From positions 17,792,694 to 17,856,693 of the forward strand of contig CM038703.1 of assembly GCA_021613375.1 (NCBI GenBank): 64,000 bases of DNA, written 5' to 3'. The DNA is from Megaleporinus macrocephalus. Taxonomy: Eukaryota; Chordata; Actinopteri; Characiformes; Anostomidae. Positions within the stretch are counted from its first letter, which is position 1. Each line of letters begins with the position of its first letter. Below the pieces are notes generated by a model, which did no database searches, was not told the DNA's origin, and was given only the letters and a program-made list of their open reading frames with translations. The position numbers and the translations under genes were made by a program. Below are positions 47,260 through 60,840 of the stretch, piece by piece.

Positions 47260-47690
47260 GTTACATTCTGCCAGCTGTACAAGCTGCAGCATTAAAGTGG
47301 GACGAAACCTTTGTTTAAGAAGTTAGTGAAGTGGAAGCCAGCTTCACTCTGGTTTAAAGACAAGACATCAGTTAGCCATGCCTGTTAACAGTTTGGTTCC
47401 TTGGAAGGAGTTTTAAAAGCGCTGACCTCCCGTTCCCAACCCACAACTGTAGATTTCTGCACGTAGTCTGCTTTGTTGCTTTGTGCTTCGTCGTCTGTGT
47501 GTAAATTTTGAGACTGTAAATAAGTCAAGTTTAGAATTTTGGAATTGGCCTGTTTTATATACCTTCTTCGTAGATGTGGGATTTGTATTGGAAGTAGGAA
47601 CAATGGTGTTTAAGGTTCACTGTATGTCAGGTCAATGTACCTAACTCTCCTTGTTTAACTATGGCACTGTATATAGAGTTTTTAGTAACA
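47260..47690 (+). repeat. Interspersed repeat family R1, copy 2 (partial)
   Basis: TACAAGCTGCAGCATTAAAG at 47276 matches the hairpin centre of the 17.4-kb copy. GTAGATTTCTGCACGTAGTC at 47449, GTGGGATTTGTATTGGA at 47576 and CTCTCCTTGTTTAACTATGG at 47645 match the later blocks in order. Confidence 0.7.
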
Positions 47691-47939
47691 TACAACTCCG
47701 TAGATAACTTCAACAACTATTTTTGTCAGTATTTAATGTGTTCACTCTTTGCATTTTATTGTAGCTTTTATTTTTCATATTTTTCGGACCCCTTTTGGTT
47801 TTTTTTTGCAATGTACCCTAAATTTATACTCAGTCGGTGTCACGTAGTAGCTTGGAGGAGACTAACCCTGAGAAATGTAATCATTTTTACCACAGAAGAA
47901 ATGTAGGTACTGCTAATCTCTGTAGCAGCAGTTCACTAG

Positions 47940-48345
47940 CAGTAGCTGCTTACACTCAGCCGACTTTCAGCTTTCTGCCGTTTTCCTTCCTCAGCTTCGA
48001 ACACCTCTGCAGCTAAAGTTGAATCATGGAATAGCACAGTGTGCTGTAGTCGCATTCTTCAAAAAGTCTCCCCCTTCAGTAGGTCTATCTGGGTAATGTG
48101 CAGGTACTGCTTGATGAGTACTGCATGTTTGGATGCAGCTATAACGTTGTCTTCTCAGAGTGGAAAGATGGTCGGAAACATGTACCTAGATCTGAAACAA
48201 GAATTGAAGGTAATTTTTTCCTTTCCCTCAAAGATGAAAGCCTTGAGTACTGTTTGTCTGAAGGTCACAGTTTTGGTGGTCTACCAGGTCTTGCAGTTGT
48301 TAAGGGTTCCATTTTCTCCATATTGTTAATCAGTTTCCTCTGAAA
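47940..48345. repeat. Probable degraded MITE-related sequence
   Basis: The block TCTGAAACAAGAATTGAAGG to CTCAAAGATGAAAGCCT (48190-48242) aligns with the interior of the MITE at 44399-44447 (TCTGAAGCAAGAGTTG, CCCAAAGATGAAAGCCT). The terminal repeats are not found. Two overlapping frames in this stretch have no recognisable domain. Confidence 0.4.
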
Positions 48346-49909
48346 CCTACATCTCCTTTAGCTGTTTCAAAGGCACATGAGAAGGAATTTTGTGAGGCAG
48401 GGAAGGTGTGTTTGGGTAGTTGCTTGTGTGAATGTTAGCATCTGTTTGAAGGGGAACATAATGACAGTGACTCCTTCGGGAGCAGCCTTTGTTGTGAAGA
48501 CACAGCTGTAACTGATTGGTTTTAAGAACGGAAGCAGTTTAAAGTGGCAGGAGGTGCAAAAAGAGTATCAAGACGACAAATTAAATACCAATAATATCGA
48601 TGTAATGCCTGGTGTTGAAGACTTCTGTTTAACTGCCACGTTTTCTCTTTTTTCTGACGAAAAATGAAACCCTTGTTTTTGACTGAAAAGTGAAAACTAA
48701 TTTTAATTCTTTTGGCGTTGCTGTACATATGTTGCCTTCTATTTATATAGTTTTCAAACTCTGAATGCTTTTCGGCCTAGTAAAAAGATATGTGCACTTG
48801 CAAATCACTGAAATGAGCAAAACAGTTACTGGAAACCCCCCAAATCATCTCTATTTAATTCAGTGATGAGCAGAGTAGTGTAACGTCTGGGCACCTTCGT
48901 CTCTCCTGCAGTGGAAAAGTAATTAAGAGGGCAGACAGAGCTGCCATCGTTTGTGCTCTCACAGCTCTATTTCATGCTCAGGTAGCCAAGAACATTTACT
49001 TCGCTGATTGTTTGCAATAGGGAGGTTAATGAACCCATTACAAAATGTTATGTCTTACAGTTGTTCTAAACGTGTTATTATTTTGTCTTATTTTTTCTTG
49101 TTTCGTTTTATATTACAAGTTGTCCTATATTAGAAGTTTGTAGTTTTCTGGATATTATTCTGCTTATGTCGTCCTTTGTGTAAATGCTGTATAGTTAGGA
49201 GCTGTCACACTTAAAGGGTTGACTGCTTCATTTCTTGTCTCTCATTTCACACTTGCTGACTCTGCTGTCGTTGTTGACCGAACAAGCCAAATATTTCATG
49301 TGCAACTGCGTCAGTTCAGTTGTTCTCATCTGGTCAATGTGTACTTAGCATTCATAATAATTTGTGATAATTCACACAGACAGAATATTATATTTATATC
49401 ACATATATTAAGTTTGAATTTGACAAGCTCTGCATTGGCAGGCAAATCGTTGTGTCTTCAGAAATTAGAAATACAGTAATAGTGACTAATGCCTCTCCGT
49501 GACTGTTAATGTTTGAGTTTGGTTTGTCATAAAGCTGTTATTGTGATTTTAAAGTCTTTCCTGTTTTACCTTTTTCACCCGTACAAAAATATATGGCAAT
49601 TTCGAATGTGCCCTAATTGTTTAACTGTTAACAAGTGACCTCCCTTTGTAGGCAACGATCATTATATATTAATAAGACCGTTGTGCACTTACTTACCTAA
49701 TCCTGTCAGTTCTGGAAGAGACATAAGTGGGCATTAATATTAATAAAAAGCTCGCAGGTACACATTTCATTCATTAAATTATTCATATTTCTTCTGCCAA
49801 TTGTTTCAAATGTTTGGTTTGAATGGTAGAGTAAGACTGTGTTCCTTACTTTGCTAATTATGTGCAGAATGTAAAGAATTATCAAGAGGTTAAGATGTGT
49901 ATATTGTCA

Positions 49910-50245
49910 GGCTAGGTTGGTGGCTGGAGCAGATGAAGGTGGCGGACACATGCAAGCTTTAAACGATAATATGATTTAAAAAACAAACAGACGGATTACA
50001 GAGACAGAGTATACCACATCAATGTATCACAATGACTGACAAACACAGACTGAAAACACAGGGTAGAAAACGGGACAGAAAACACGAAACACCTGGACAC
50101 AGGAGGGGTTACAGATACTGTCCAGGCGAAGATACTAGGAGCACATGAACAAAACAAACACCACGCGAAAAAGACGTAAACAGAAGCATGAGAGACTGAC
50201 AGGACGTGAACAGGCGGACGAGGACAGGCAGTGCGTGACATATAT
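49910..50245. repeat. Possible retroelement-derived block
   Basis: An A-rich, C-containing block of ACAGAAAACACGAAACACC and GGACACAGGAGGGG wording runs to GCAGTGCGTGACA. It resembles a common fish retroelement end read on the opposite strand, with sharp contrast to the AT-rich sides. No protein domain is visible. Assignment is by wording only. Confidence 0.35.
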
Positions 50246-51114
50246 ATTTAAAGAGGCAGGTAAAAAAAAGATTCTGCATAAATAAGTATAAATATAGATA
50301 AAAAATACAAAATACAGTATTATTACTATTGGTATTTACAATACCTGTCTTCATGATTATGCAAAAGCTGTATATTTCGGCTTTGCAAGAGTTTTTGGGA
50401 TTCGCAGGAGCTGATTTTGCTGCAGGTATTTGGTATTTGTCATAGTCTTTATGCCAACAGGAATATTTGGTACTTATAAAAGTATAAAAGTATGTGGTGT
50501 GTATAGTAGTGAGCAATGTACTGGTTCTTCTGGTATACTGGTATATATGTAGTTATATATAGTATTGTTTGTCTTTGTTTTACTTACTGTTGTACTGGTA
50601 TGCATTACCTACAGATAATGTGACATATAAATAGTGCAAAACAAGCTGATTCCCTCACCTTTGGTAAAGTAAGATGCAGCCTGGTTATTTTCAGAAGAAC
50701 AGCCATCAGATTGTAATGCATTAAAGGGGGAAATACTGTGAAGGGAAAAGCCAGTCTCTTGGGGTAAACCATTAGCCTAGCGTAAAGATTGGTTGGCTAT
50801 GGTGCCCCTCATTAGATCACCTGCCATAGGCAACACTGAGGTCTATAAGACGACAGGCTCTGCAGCTTCTCAGCCAAAACAGAGACTGTAAACGACTTGT
50901 AATGTTTCCTAATGTTCAGCAGCATCTGCCGCTCTTAAGCTTACATGTCTTAGAGATGTACAAATGAGAGAAATTACTTTTGGGTGTACAGCATTATTCA
51001 GTTTTTCCCATCTGCTGTATCCGGTTCAGGTTCCTCCTGATACTTCCTTCCTCCACTTCTTGTGCTTATTTCTGCTTAGTGAACGCACACTCTCAAAGAT
51101 TTGATTTATAAAGT

Positions 51115-51680
51115 GAATTTGTGGAATTGCAGACCTGCCAACCTTTACGCATTTTGCGTAGCCGATACACATTTAGACATCAAACTACGCTGCTATGATT
51201 TGTCGCTTCAAAATACGACAAAAGTTATTGATAGTGTTGAGATTAACTGTCTGTGCATTAGCACACTTGGCAACTCATTTATGGGTGTAACCGCATTGGG
51301 CAGCAACCTGTTGGAAAAAGAAGACTTACCGCTATCATCCCGCTAGTTTTAAACTCCTCGAACAGGCTATGAGCAGAGAGCCGGGGAGCTGTCAAAACGA
51401 AAATAACGAAGTTGGGTTTAATCTCTCTCAGTCCATCTTCATATTGTGACTGGTTTTAAAGGGAGGACGGTGCTAAACAACGTTTCAAAGGTAATTGGCA
51501 GGGTATGGGAATTGTCACTGTCAAACATAGAGGACTCAAAAACACACTGCGTGTGTAAATATCCCTCCTGCGATCGTAAATGTATAACTTGTGAGCACAG
51601 AAAGAAGTCCTCAAGCTTAAACTGCCTCTTGCTACTCAAAAAAAAAAATTCAGGTTGGGAAGTCTGGAATTGTATATAAT
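51115..51680. repeat. Possible transposon remnant
   Basis: GACCTGCCAACCTTTACGCA and TTTTGCGTAG near 51132 resemble a repeat start found widely in fish. From 51446 a + strand frame contains CVCKYPSCDRKCITCEH, a Cys-rich stretch like the small zinc-binding segment found in some Penelope-type retroelements. No RT or endonuclease is present, so this is a weak call. Confidence 0.3.
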
Positions 51681-52199
51681 ACCTGGATCGGAGAGGCCTC
51701 TGTGGCCTTTATATACACACCCCTTTGTCTGGTTAGGGAAATTAAGAAATACTGAAACCTGTCTATGTATTGGTCGTTTTTGTTTTTACTATTTTGCCCA
51801 ATAAAAATATTTTAGATTTACTTTAGTTGTTAAATATGATTCATATTAAAACTGAAGAGACTAATAAATTACCACAACCTACAAAAAACCTCAACTTTAG
51901 CATCCAAAATAGTTTAATTTGTAAATCAAAATTCACATAAATACACTATGCTGTGATATATGGAAACCACGAGTAATCCTAATTATGGTATGATAGAAGT
52001 TTTGTGCCTATATCACCCATGACTAAAATTAACTTTGATCTAAATTATTCTTACCTGAGTACCAGCTAAAAACTCTGGACAAAGCTTCTGTGGTTTCTCA
52101 TTGGGGTCTAAAAGACAAGTGGGTTTGTCTCTTATGGCTTCTGCCATGCTCTACTGGTCTTTGACAAGCTTGTCAGGCTGCAGATACGGGTGGCTCTAA

Positions 52200-52910
52200 C
52201 AGTGACGGGAGGATCCTCCACTCCGCCATGACCTCAAAGGGATCCGCTTTAATTGGACCCCAGGCTAGCACAGACCATACAGACTCTGTTCAAACGGCTC
52301 CAGGCAGGCCCGCTGCTGCAGTCCATGGAGCTCGTAACCACGGCAACGTTCGTCCATTTAAAAAAAAGCCAGCTCTAGCGCGTACAACCCAGCTCACACG
52401 AGCAGTCAGAGAAGCTCAACTTTGGCCATGATAGCCGGGAGGGCTGTGTCTGTGTTTGTGTTGGAGCCGGAGGCCGCGAGGCTTGCTCGAGCTCATGCAG
52501 CATTAGTCACGGTGCAGAGCAGCTTGTAAACTGAGCGCAACCCACCTGGAAGTATAAGTGCGCCTGCAGAGGGAACATTGCCAGAATAGCCTGGATCGCT
52601 CTGCAGCTTGCGGACGAGCAAGCACTGAACCTGGATCATCTCCGTTCTCGTTTTAACCCGTGTCCATGGTGACTCAGACCCTGATCCTGGCTGTGTTGTG
52701 GGCTACAGTGGTTTGGCTCTGGAAGTGCTCTCATCCAGATGAAATATGCGTATACAACTGCTTAATCGTTTCTCTTCAGTCTCCAACGAGACGCCACTTT
52801 GACAACGCCTCTTGGCTTTTCCCTTGCAAGCGACTCCCACTGTGTCCTTTCTGTCTCTTTAGAGGACAACATGAGCAAAGTGAGTCAACGAATTAAATTA
52901 GGAACTGAAA
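52200..52910 (+). promoter_or_regulatory. GC-richer intronic island with TATA-like box and short ORF
   Basis: From 52200 to about 52660 the intron becomes rich in CpG and GC. TATAAG at 52553-52558 lies about 110 bases before an ATG at 52666 that opens a 76-codon frame to 52896. Its first 19 residues (MVTQTLILAVLWATVVWLW) look like a signal peptide or signal anchor, followed by a Cys-rich tail. The start context is weak at -3. It may be an alternative first exon, a nested small gene, a regulatory island, or chance. I do not recognise the peptide. Confidence 0.3.
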
Positions 52911-54543
52911 AAAAAACACGTTGGTGTGAAGCACGGGACCTTGTTTTCCAAGAAGCTCCTACCGGAGGGTAATTCAGCTTGGACGGAAATTTATTACACT
53001 TCAGTGCCATACGGGGCAGCTAGTCTTATGCATATTCCTGCCATCCTCTTAAGCCTGTAATGCCCGCAATGAATTTGTGAGTAAGGCTTATGAGAAGCCA
53101 GCTTCCACCTATCAAGATGAGTTGGTGTTATAGACCTCTTGATGGTGTGAGAGATCATAGCCCTATGATCTATAGATCATTTCCAGTCAAGTTAAAACAC
53201 ACTATGTTTCTTTATGTTGCAGGATGTAGTTTGTAGCACATCAGCAGCCTAGGCTTAGCGTACCATTTTACTGTCTGGACAAAGACATCTGCATCATTCA
53301 ATAAGAACACTATTGAATTAGGAGTGCTGCACTCTGCGCAAGTAGCAGACTTTTTTTTTAACGTGCATTATGCGTTTATGTATCCAGTATGTTCTGTGTG
53401 GCTCAGAGAAAGCCCCAGTCAGACATGGCAGACGAGTGAAAACAGTTGCACCTGCTGGAAGTTGTTAAATAACAGAATAGACTGTAATCACTGGTACAAT
53501 AAAGTGCTGTGGAAAAAATTTGTAAGAGTGTGTATTGTGCCTCGAGGGAGTTGCTCAGAACTGGTAGCTTTACAGAGATAAAAAAAAAGTAGCTCATTGA
53601 ATCAGAAACGTAATTGGTGATGTCAGATGATACGCGGCTGTATTCCTCTTTGTAACGTCATTATGGTAAAGTGATTATGTAACAAGAAGCGTATTGTGAT
53701 CTGCAGGGAAATGACAGAGCAGCTTTTTGAACGGGGAATTTGTAGTACAGGTTGTTTGTTTTCAGGATTCAGAGAGAACTGACAGATCACATTAATCACT
53801 GGCTGTATGGGACCAACCTGACAGGGGTGACCTTTTGGCATACTTCGCTGACGTTTCTGCGTTACAGGGAGGGGTCGCTTGTCGAGGGAATGAGGAGTGA
53901 AAATCTAAATGATTCTGTTCAGGACCTTTAGTTCAGAAGCTAGGAAATGAGTAATGCGCTGATTTGCCTGTCAGTCACAAACTGGAATACTCAGCTTTGG
54001 CTTCTTTGGCTCTCCTGAAACATCAGATACCTTACTCACTACACACAGCAGTTCACAGCTCGTTAACACACAGAGTTGGGTAGTAAAGGAATAAATGTTA
54101 TGGTGTATGGTGGAGACCAAAAAAAAGAGGAAAAGAGGTGGATTATTGTTAACCACAGAGTCAGTGAAGGAAAGGGGGCAGAGTGGTGAGCGATGAACCC
54201 CCAAAAACAAATCTCAAGACTTACATCGTGTTCACTGTTGCAATAATGTTAACTGTTCAAAGGGGGTGATGTAGATTTTTTTTTTTTGGAGTTTTGCGAC
54301 ATACACTGAGATTTCCATACATCACAAAAAAAAACAAATAGAAAAAAATGCACGCAGCTATGACTCATAGATGCATATGAGGCAATGTTGAATAAAAGAT
54401 CACACATTCCAGTGAGTGCAGTTTAAATAGGTTAAGCTGAGGAAACAATATTGCAACAGTTTATATTTTTGTTTCAAACTATGCATGCTCTACATCTGAT
54501 TACATTTCTATTTCAGCAAAAGACAGCACACATAAAGCCATGA

Positions 54544-54547
<4 letters not shown>

Positions 54548-54625
<78 letters not shown>
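54548..54625. repeat. (AT)n microsatellite
   Basis: About 78 bases of pure AT. The YIYIYI frame through it is an artefact. Confidence 0.98.
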
Positions 54626-54628
<3 letters not shown>

Positions 54629-55945
54629 AATCAGATATAAGATAACCCACCTAGCCCTGGTAGAACTTGGACTAAACAGATTGTTGTCAGAAGGGTAAGC
54701 TACAGCAGACATTTGCCTTTTGAGTGTAAAAAGCAGGCTTTTATAGGCAACTCCGTTATGTACTGTATGTTGTATTTTTAGAGTGAATGTAAAGGGTAAC
54801 AATCTTTGTCAAACTAAATCTTATTGGTTCATTTGAATAAAGAATGTAACTGCCTATGTCACATCAAGAGTTCGTGGCTGCTTATACTGATGCTTTCATC
54901 TCCACATCTATTGCACCTGAGTTCCTCCTGATGTATGAGAGCTGAGACACTACCGCCTACCAGAAACTGTAAAAGTAAACAGTTTCTTCAGCTTTTTTTT
55001 TCAGAAAGCCCTGACAAAATCCTACCTTTTTCTACTGTTTGTTCACTGCACTGCTTTTGCTTGTGAATTTGCACAAGAGTTCACCTCAGCCTGAAGTGAA
55101 AGTAAGCCCTACTGGATGCAGATGTTTTTTAATGTTTTTCTCATTGAAATGATTAAGCTTTTTTTGTTAGTCAAATGTGTGTCGTGTTTACCCTTTCATG
55201 GCTTGACTGTAGTTAAAAGCGACGTAAGTACTGAGCCCTCCTGTCTTTTTCATCAGCGTCCTGTTGGCACAGAGTCAGCGTACGGCATGTGCATATACGT
55301 CATGCAAAAGCTGCGAGCTCAGTCTGTGGCGCTCTGTGTAGCAGCAGGATGGAGACGTGGGCCAGTTCTCCACAGGTGAGCTCCTCTGAGTCACCGGCGC
55401 TGTCCAAGGTGCTGTAGAGTGTGGAGGTGGCTCTGGCACTGCAGCATGACCACACACCCATAATTAGCTCCGAAAAGCACATGACTGAACTTACTATTAC
55501 GTGTGGGCTTTTTTTGGGTGGAACTGACAACTACAGAAAAAGAAAATTATGCTAATACTCGATGAGGTCTATTAAAGCTTGTTTTTAGTTCTGATTGACA
55601 GATGTTTAATAGTTGAGTGTGGCCATAGTGTATCTGATGATATCATCTTTATTTATGAGGCTCCAATGCATTTAAAAATGAGAGATTACAACGTCAAGGC
55701 ACTTCATTTCATTAAAATCTGATAAGCTGTAGCGTTGGTGAATACGCCTGGTCTTGTGGGGATACATGCAGGATTTTGTTTCGTAGGGATCTGCTAAAGA
55801 GAAAGGATAAAGTGTAATCTGTCTTAATAATCAGTGTGTGCCTCGGTACCTAAACGGATATATATTTCAGGAGGTAGTAGCATCTAGAATTTTAATCAGA
55901 TCTTTGATGTGAAACAGACCGCAGGAAAATATTTACTGCAGTACG

Positions 55946-55954
55946 TTCTCTCTT

Positions 55955-56000
<46 letters not shown>
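55946..56000. repeat. (TC)n microsatellite
   Basis: About 55 bases of TC repeats, slightly interrupted at the left end. Confidence 0.95.
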
Positions 56001-57559
56001 CTCTGGATAAGTTGTGAGACAGATATAGCGTAGTTGTAGATATTGTAGATGTCATAAAGGGCGAGATGTCACGGTATGAAAAATAGAGTTTATACGTGCC
56101 TCAAAGGCTCCAATCACGCAGAGATCATTTGTCAAGACGGTCCGGAAAACCTGCCGTGACATGCATTTGACATGCTGTGCTGTCAATAACAACATCAGAA
56201 GAAAGAGCCAGAGGAAGGCCTGTCCATCTGAATATGGAACAATGCCTGTCTTTGCTTTGAGCTGCAGGGATCTGACACTCTTGTGTCCCAGCCATCCTCT
56301 TCCCCAGCATGTGACAGTGCACATAGAACCAAGTACAGTGTGGATACGTACGCGTGCCTGTGAGTATCTGCCATCCGAGACGCATTTATATCATACATGT
56401 AACTATAGACGGAGACAGATTGGATGAAATATGAATATGAGATTATTTGGGTTTATCACTGAATTCACAAAATGTCCCTTCACGTTTCTAGTCCATGTGG
56501 CCTGTTTTCCCAGCTGCATCTCATCTAGCTGTTAATGTGGGTAGAATCAGGCAATGAGCGGTGTTAAAAAGCGGTTAAGCAAAGAGACCCAGGGATAAAA
56601 CGCATCCCTCCTTGAGCTGCTTGAGTGCAAATATTTGATAAGGGCTATAAGTTATTTATTAACCTTGCTTCGCAACTGAACCAGCGTTGCGCTCCTGCTG
56701 TTGCAGAGTTGCTGCTGGGAGGCAATCTTGTCTTGGCCTCTCCAGTTCTACCCCATGCCCTGATTCAGCCCATTTCACCCACCTCCAATAAAGACATGCG
56801 CCCTGTGAAAAAGCACTTGTCATCCTTGAGTGTGAGGATGCGTGTGAGAGCGGTTTCTTCACAGAACCTGTGTGGCTCTTGGCAAGGGGGGGATAGCAAT
56901 AGGGAGGGAAGGGGATCTGCTTTTCATCAGCGCTGCTTGAAACCAAAACTCACAGCAGGTCCCTATCTCACCCGCTTAGTCCCCCGAGCCTGAAAGGGTA
57001 ATGCGGCTGGGTGAAGGTGGCCGTTTGAAAGCCCACGCAGGCTACTGTGCTGTCTCTCTCTCCTTCCCTCCCGTGCAGCTGGCAGCTGGGGAGGAGTGCA
57101 GAAAGCCATTCATCCTGACAGGCATGAAAGGGTGACAGTGAGACCCTCCTTGGGACATCAAGGCAGAGCTCAATGGAGAATGTCAGGTGAGATACAGGTT
57201 TCTCTCTGGGAACCCCAAGAGAACTCTTCCGGCCCGCCCTTCATAATTCTAATAGTGGCGTCCTTTATCAGTAATAAGAATGTTAGCAGTGTAATAAGAG
57301 TGTTGTTCTCTGAGGATGGAGAGGATGTGGAGAGGAGGAACAGGGAGAGGATGGAGTGGCGGTGGGGATAACGAAAACTTTGTTATGGGAACAGAAGTTG
57401 AGGATGTGAATTTATAGGGTGTTAAATTGGAAGAAGGTGGGACGTGGACCTCCTCCCAAGTCTTAGTGTTTGTTTGTCTGTGTACGTCTGCAAGCACGTC
57501 GACCCTGTCAGGGTGATCGAATTTGTTGTCTTAAAGCTAAGTATATGGCTCCCCAGCCT

Positions 57560-58240
57560 GAGGTGCTTTGCTGCTAAGTCAGTGGTTCAGACGGCGCATT
57601 AGGGAGAGCGAATCTTCGCAAATTACATTCCACAAGATTTACAGCAAAGGGGGAATGAAGGAGAAACTACTGGCAGGCCTGAAGAGCTATCTCTCATTGT
57701 CTTTAAAAAGGCACAGCGATAGATCGAGACTCCATTCGGAGGTGACAGCAGTTGCAGAGTACCGACGGCTGCGGATTTGACAGCACCTGTCAAACGCCCG
57801 TCCCGAGTAGACAGAGGACGTGTGCATCCAACGGAAGAGGAATTTTGTGCTACACCTGATGATTAATACACACCAAGCTGCTGTAAGCACAAAGCCTCGT
57901 CCCTCCCCAGGGCAAGTGCTGAGGTATGCGCGAGTTAACACTGGAGAAAAAAAGTTTTCCCGTTTGTGAGTAACAGCCACGGCGCTAAAAACCACGCGCA
58001 GAACCTGTGGAGCGGCTCCACGGACCCGTGGGCGTCTCTGGGCCTCGCGGAAAGCGGCGTTTCTCATTCAAGCAGATGCACAGTCACAAATCGCCATGGC
58101 AACCAGGCCCCGCACTAATTGCGTCTCTATGTGATTCCCATCCGCCGCACTAGTGATAGTGGGAGAGCGGCTCTCCTCCAATCAGATCCAGCAGCGAGAG
58201 TGCAGCAGGCTGAGGGGGGAAAATGTTTACAGGAGAAAAG
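57560..58240. promoter_or_regulatory. CpG-containing intronic island with X-box half and CCAAT box
   Basis: The stretch is richer in CpG than the surrounding intron (for example GGCGTCTC, CCTCGCGGAAAGCGGCG, CATCCGCCGCAC). GCCATGGCAAC at 58093-58103 is the reverse complement of GTTGCCATGGC, most of a canonical RFX X-box. CTCCTCCAATCAGATCC near 58172 is a good CCAAT box. Together they look like an enhancer or alternative promoter. No coding exon with a good donor is seen. Confidence 0.4.
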
Positions 58241-58926
58241 CCGTTTGTGAGTCTGCTCTCGTCCTCATGAAGTAACTGCTGTTTACAACTATCTAGACTG
58301 TGTTTTTCTAAGGGATGAGTGCTATATATTAACAAATCTTGCTACCGTGTGCCAACACGGAGTAGAATCAGTGCGACACCTGCCTAGAAGACATCTCATG
58401 GAGCCTTGGCTTTCACTGAGATGTTTTCAGAACATACTGTAGCGTTTGTTTGGGATCTTATGTGGCTGAAAGAGTAAGCAGTGGACAGTGGGTGCACAAA
58501 CTGCGTCCTCATTTCTAACCTTGTCCTGAACTGATGCCGCTTGATGCTTTCTTTACAGTGGCCTAAGGGCTTTTGGAGCCTGACAGGCTGCTCAGGCGTG
58601 TGGTTTCTGGTGTGGATATGTTCAAACGTTAAATAAAATATTCATATCTTCCATGCAATATCTGCACCAGCCCCTTTGATATAGGCTTTCTCAGTCATTA
58701 AATAAGCCAAAGCACATCTTACTGACTAGTCTATGGATTTGTATTGGATTGAGATGTTTGCACATCTCTACAGTCTCTACTTTTTTCCCTGGAATTATTT
58801 ATAATTGTTTTTACACTATGCTAGTTTTACTATGTTGAAATACTGCTTATTGTCAGCCGAGGAGAGCACTACAAATGTACTTCATATTGCTCTCCCGCAG
58901 AGATGTTTTCTATTTTTCTGTGTTTT

Positions 58927-58931
<5 letters not shown>

Positions 58932-58965
<34 letters not shown>
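58932..58965. repeat. (CT)n microsatellite
   Basis: About 34 bases of CT repeats. Confidence 0.95.
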
Positions 58966-58970
<5 letters not shown>

Positions 58971-59999
58971 GCCCTAGTTGCTAAGCACAGGGCATATAGT
59001 AAGTGATGAATGTATTGTCTGCCCGAAATTCAATTTCGTGTACAAAATAGCTCACTCTAGCTCTTTCAGGAGAGCATATACATTTGTTTCCTCCTAAGCT
59101 GGATTGTTAGGATCTTGAAAGACAACGGACTCTGCAAAAAGAAAACAATAGAGAAGAGACAGGCCCTCTCGGTCATGTATGATGTAATGCGAGTGTGTAG
59201 TTTCCTCTGCTTTTCGTTCATTTGCCCACCAGTTCCTGAGCACTGCATGCATAATGTTTGTCAAGAACGTTGATAGATTCACGTCGTGAAGGACATTTTC
59301 AAAGAGAAAAAAAATGCTCGGAGTGTACAAGATTGCAGACTAGTTAGAGGAAATTATAGCTTGTGGAAATATCAGGCGCTATTGTTTACAAATTGTATCG
59401 ATGTAATTTGTTGATTTAATTATCAATGCAGGGCCTGCTGCTTGGCTCTAGAAGGACAATAAAGCAGCAGTTAGTGCGTGCGGCACTGCCAGCAGGGTTG
59501 ATGTGTGTCAGCCATCACTGATCATGGACATTTAGGCCTGCATTAGGCAAACAACAGTGGCATTTTCTTTTTCAGAGATCAATGCAAATAATAACCAAAA
59601 GGCCAGCATTTCCTCATCCCGACTGTTTAGTCGGCGCTATTGGTACGATACGTTCCTGCGAGTCCTTTTCTTCTGCTTCTTCAGCAGCGTTGAAGTCAAA
59701 TCCGTGTAAATCTGAAATCATATAGCATTTTCTTTACATATTGTTTGTTCTTATATTAAATTTTTCTCCCCACCCACTAGAACATGGTGACATAGAAGAG
59801 TCAGACGGGCAGAATATTGTCTGTTCTAAATTATGAATTATGACCTGGTTAGACTTTAAAGCTGAGAGTCTGGGTTTTTATTATTATTGTTATTATTGTT
59901 GTTATTTATTTCTATTCATTAGTTGTTTTGTGTTGCTTTTGTTGTCTGGGAAGTCTTTGCAGATTGAATGGATGTTGATTGTGTATCTGGCACATTTAC

Positions 60000-60040
60000 T
60001 TTTTTTTTTTTTTTAATCTTTTTTTTTTTCTCTTTTTTTG
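60000..60040. repeat. T-rich low-complexity tract
   Basis: Two poly-T runs are separated by short interruptions (AATC, CTC). A (TTA/TTG)n stretch lies just before, at about 59877-59909. Confidence 0.9.
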
Positions 60041-60599
60041 TTTGGGCTCCGTCTTAGTACGCCAGAAATATACAGTGGTGTGTGGGGAGGGGTAACAGCT
60101 AAAAGACTTGCTTGCTTGCTTTCCTCAGAGAGATAAGTGTTCCTATGGAGACAACCAAAGTGGTATGCGATGTGATTACCCAACCCTCCCGCACCCCCAA
60201 CCAAAATCTTATTCTCTCTATTTCTACATCTCTATTGTAACAAAAAGCATGTTTCAAATGAATTATAGATTAAATCAGTGAAAGTACAGATAATGTCATT
60301 TTAAGATTAAACGATAACTGCAAAAATCATATAGCTGGAACCAGCGTGAAAGATGACTTTGGATCATTTGGAGTTTAAACTATTTGAGTTTAAATTATTT
60401 GACCAATGTTTGTATATGTTTATCTCCTGGAGAAATGTCCCCTGTATCACTGTGCAAATGTAGAAATGATGGCTAGAACACCTTCGCCAACAAACTGACA
60501 AATTAACACCTTTAAAATGAGTGTGTTCCAACATTGACATCAAAACAAAAAGTACACAAAATGGAATGCCGACATAGCAGCTGTAAGAGATTACAGTAA

Positions 60600-60840
60600 G
60601 AATTACAACAATGCTAGTTTACTGTTTCTACAATCACACAACTGCCTACATTTACACTTTAGAACATGTGAAAGTAGCCTTGGCCCACCAGTGGTCAAAT
60701 TTGCTTGGTTGTGCAGTAGAGGGTTTTTGGGAAGTGGCTCAGCTACTTTTACTGCTCAAAGCGGGGTCGTGGCATAGCTGTGAAGAACAAAAGTGACATA
60801 CCAGTAACAGTGATGTTGAGACCAGGGCTGTGGATATTAT
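60600..60840 (+). repeat. Repeat copy related to 62170-62390
   Basis: ACATGTGAAAGTAGCCTTGG and CCACCAGTGGTCAAATTTGC at 60664-60702 align with ACATGTGAAAATGACTTTGG and TGCCAGTGGTCAAATGTGCT at 62198-62238. Both continue with TGTTGTGCAG- or GGTTGTGCAG-like sequence and GAAGAACAA.AGTGACAT. It is an interspersed repeat pair about 1.5 kb apart. Confidence 0.6.

Noticed and set aside
49815..49835. TTTGGTTTGAATGG as start of channel exon 2
   Set aside because: The frame reaches a stop after WFEW, so it cannot encode IS1.
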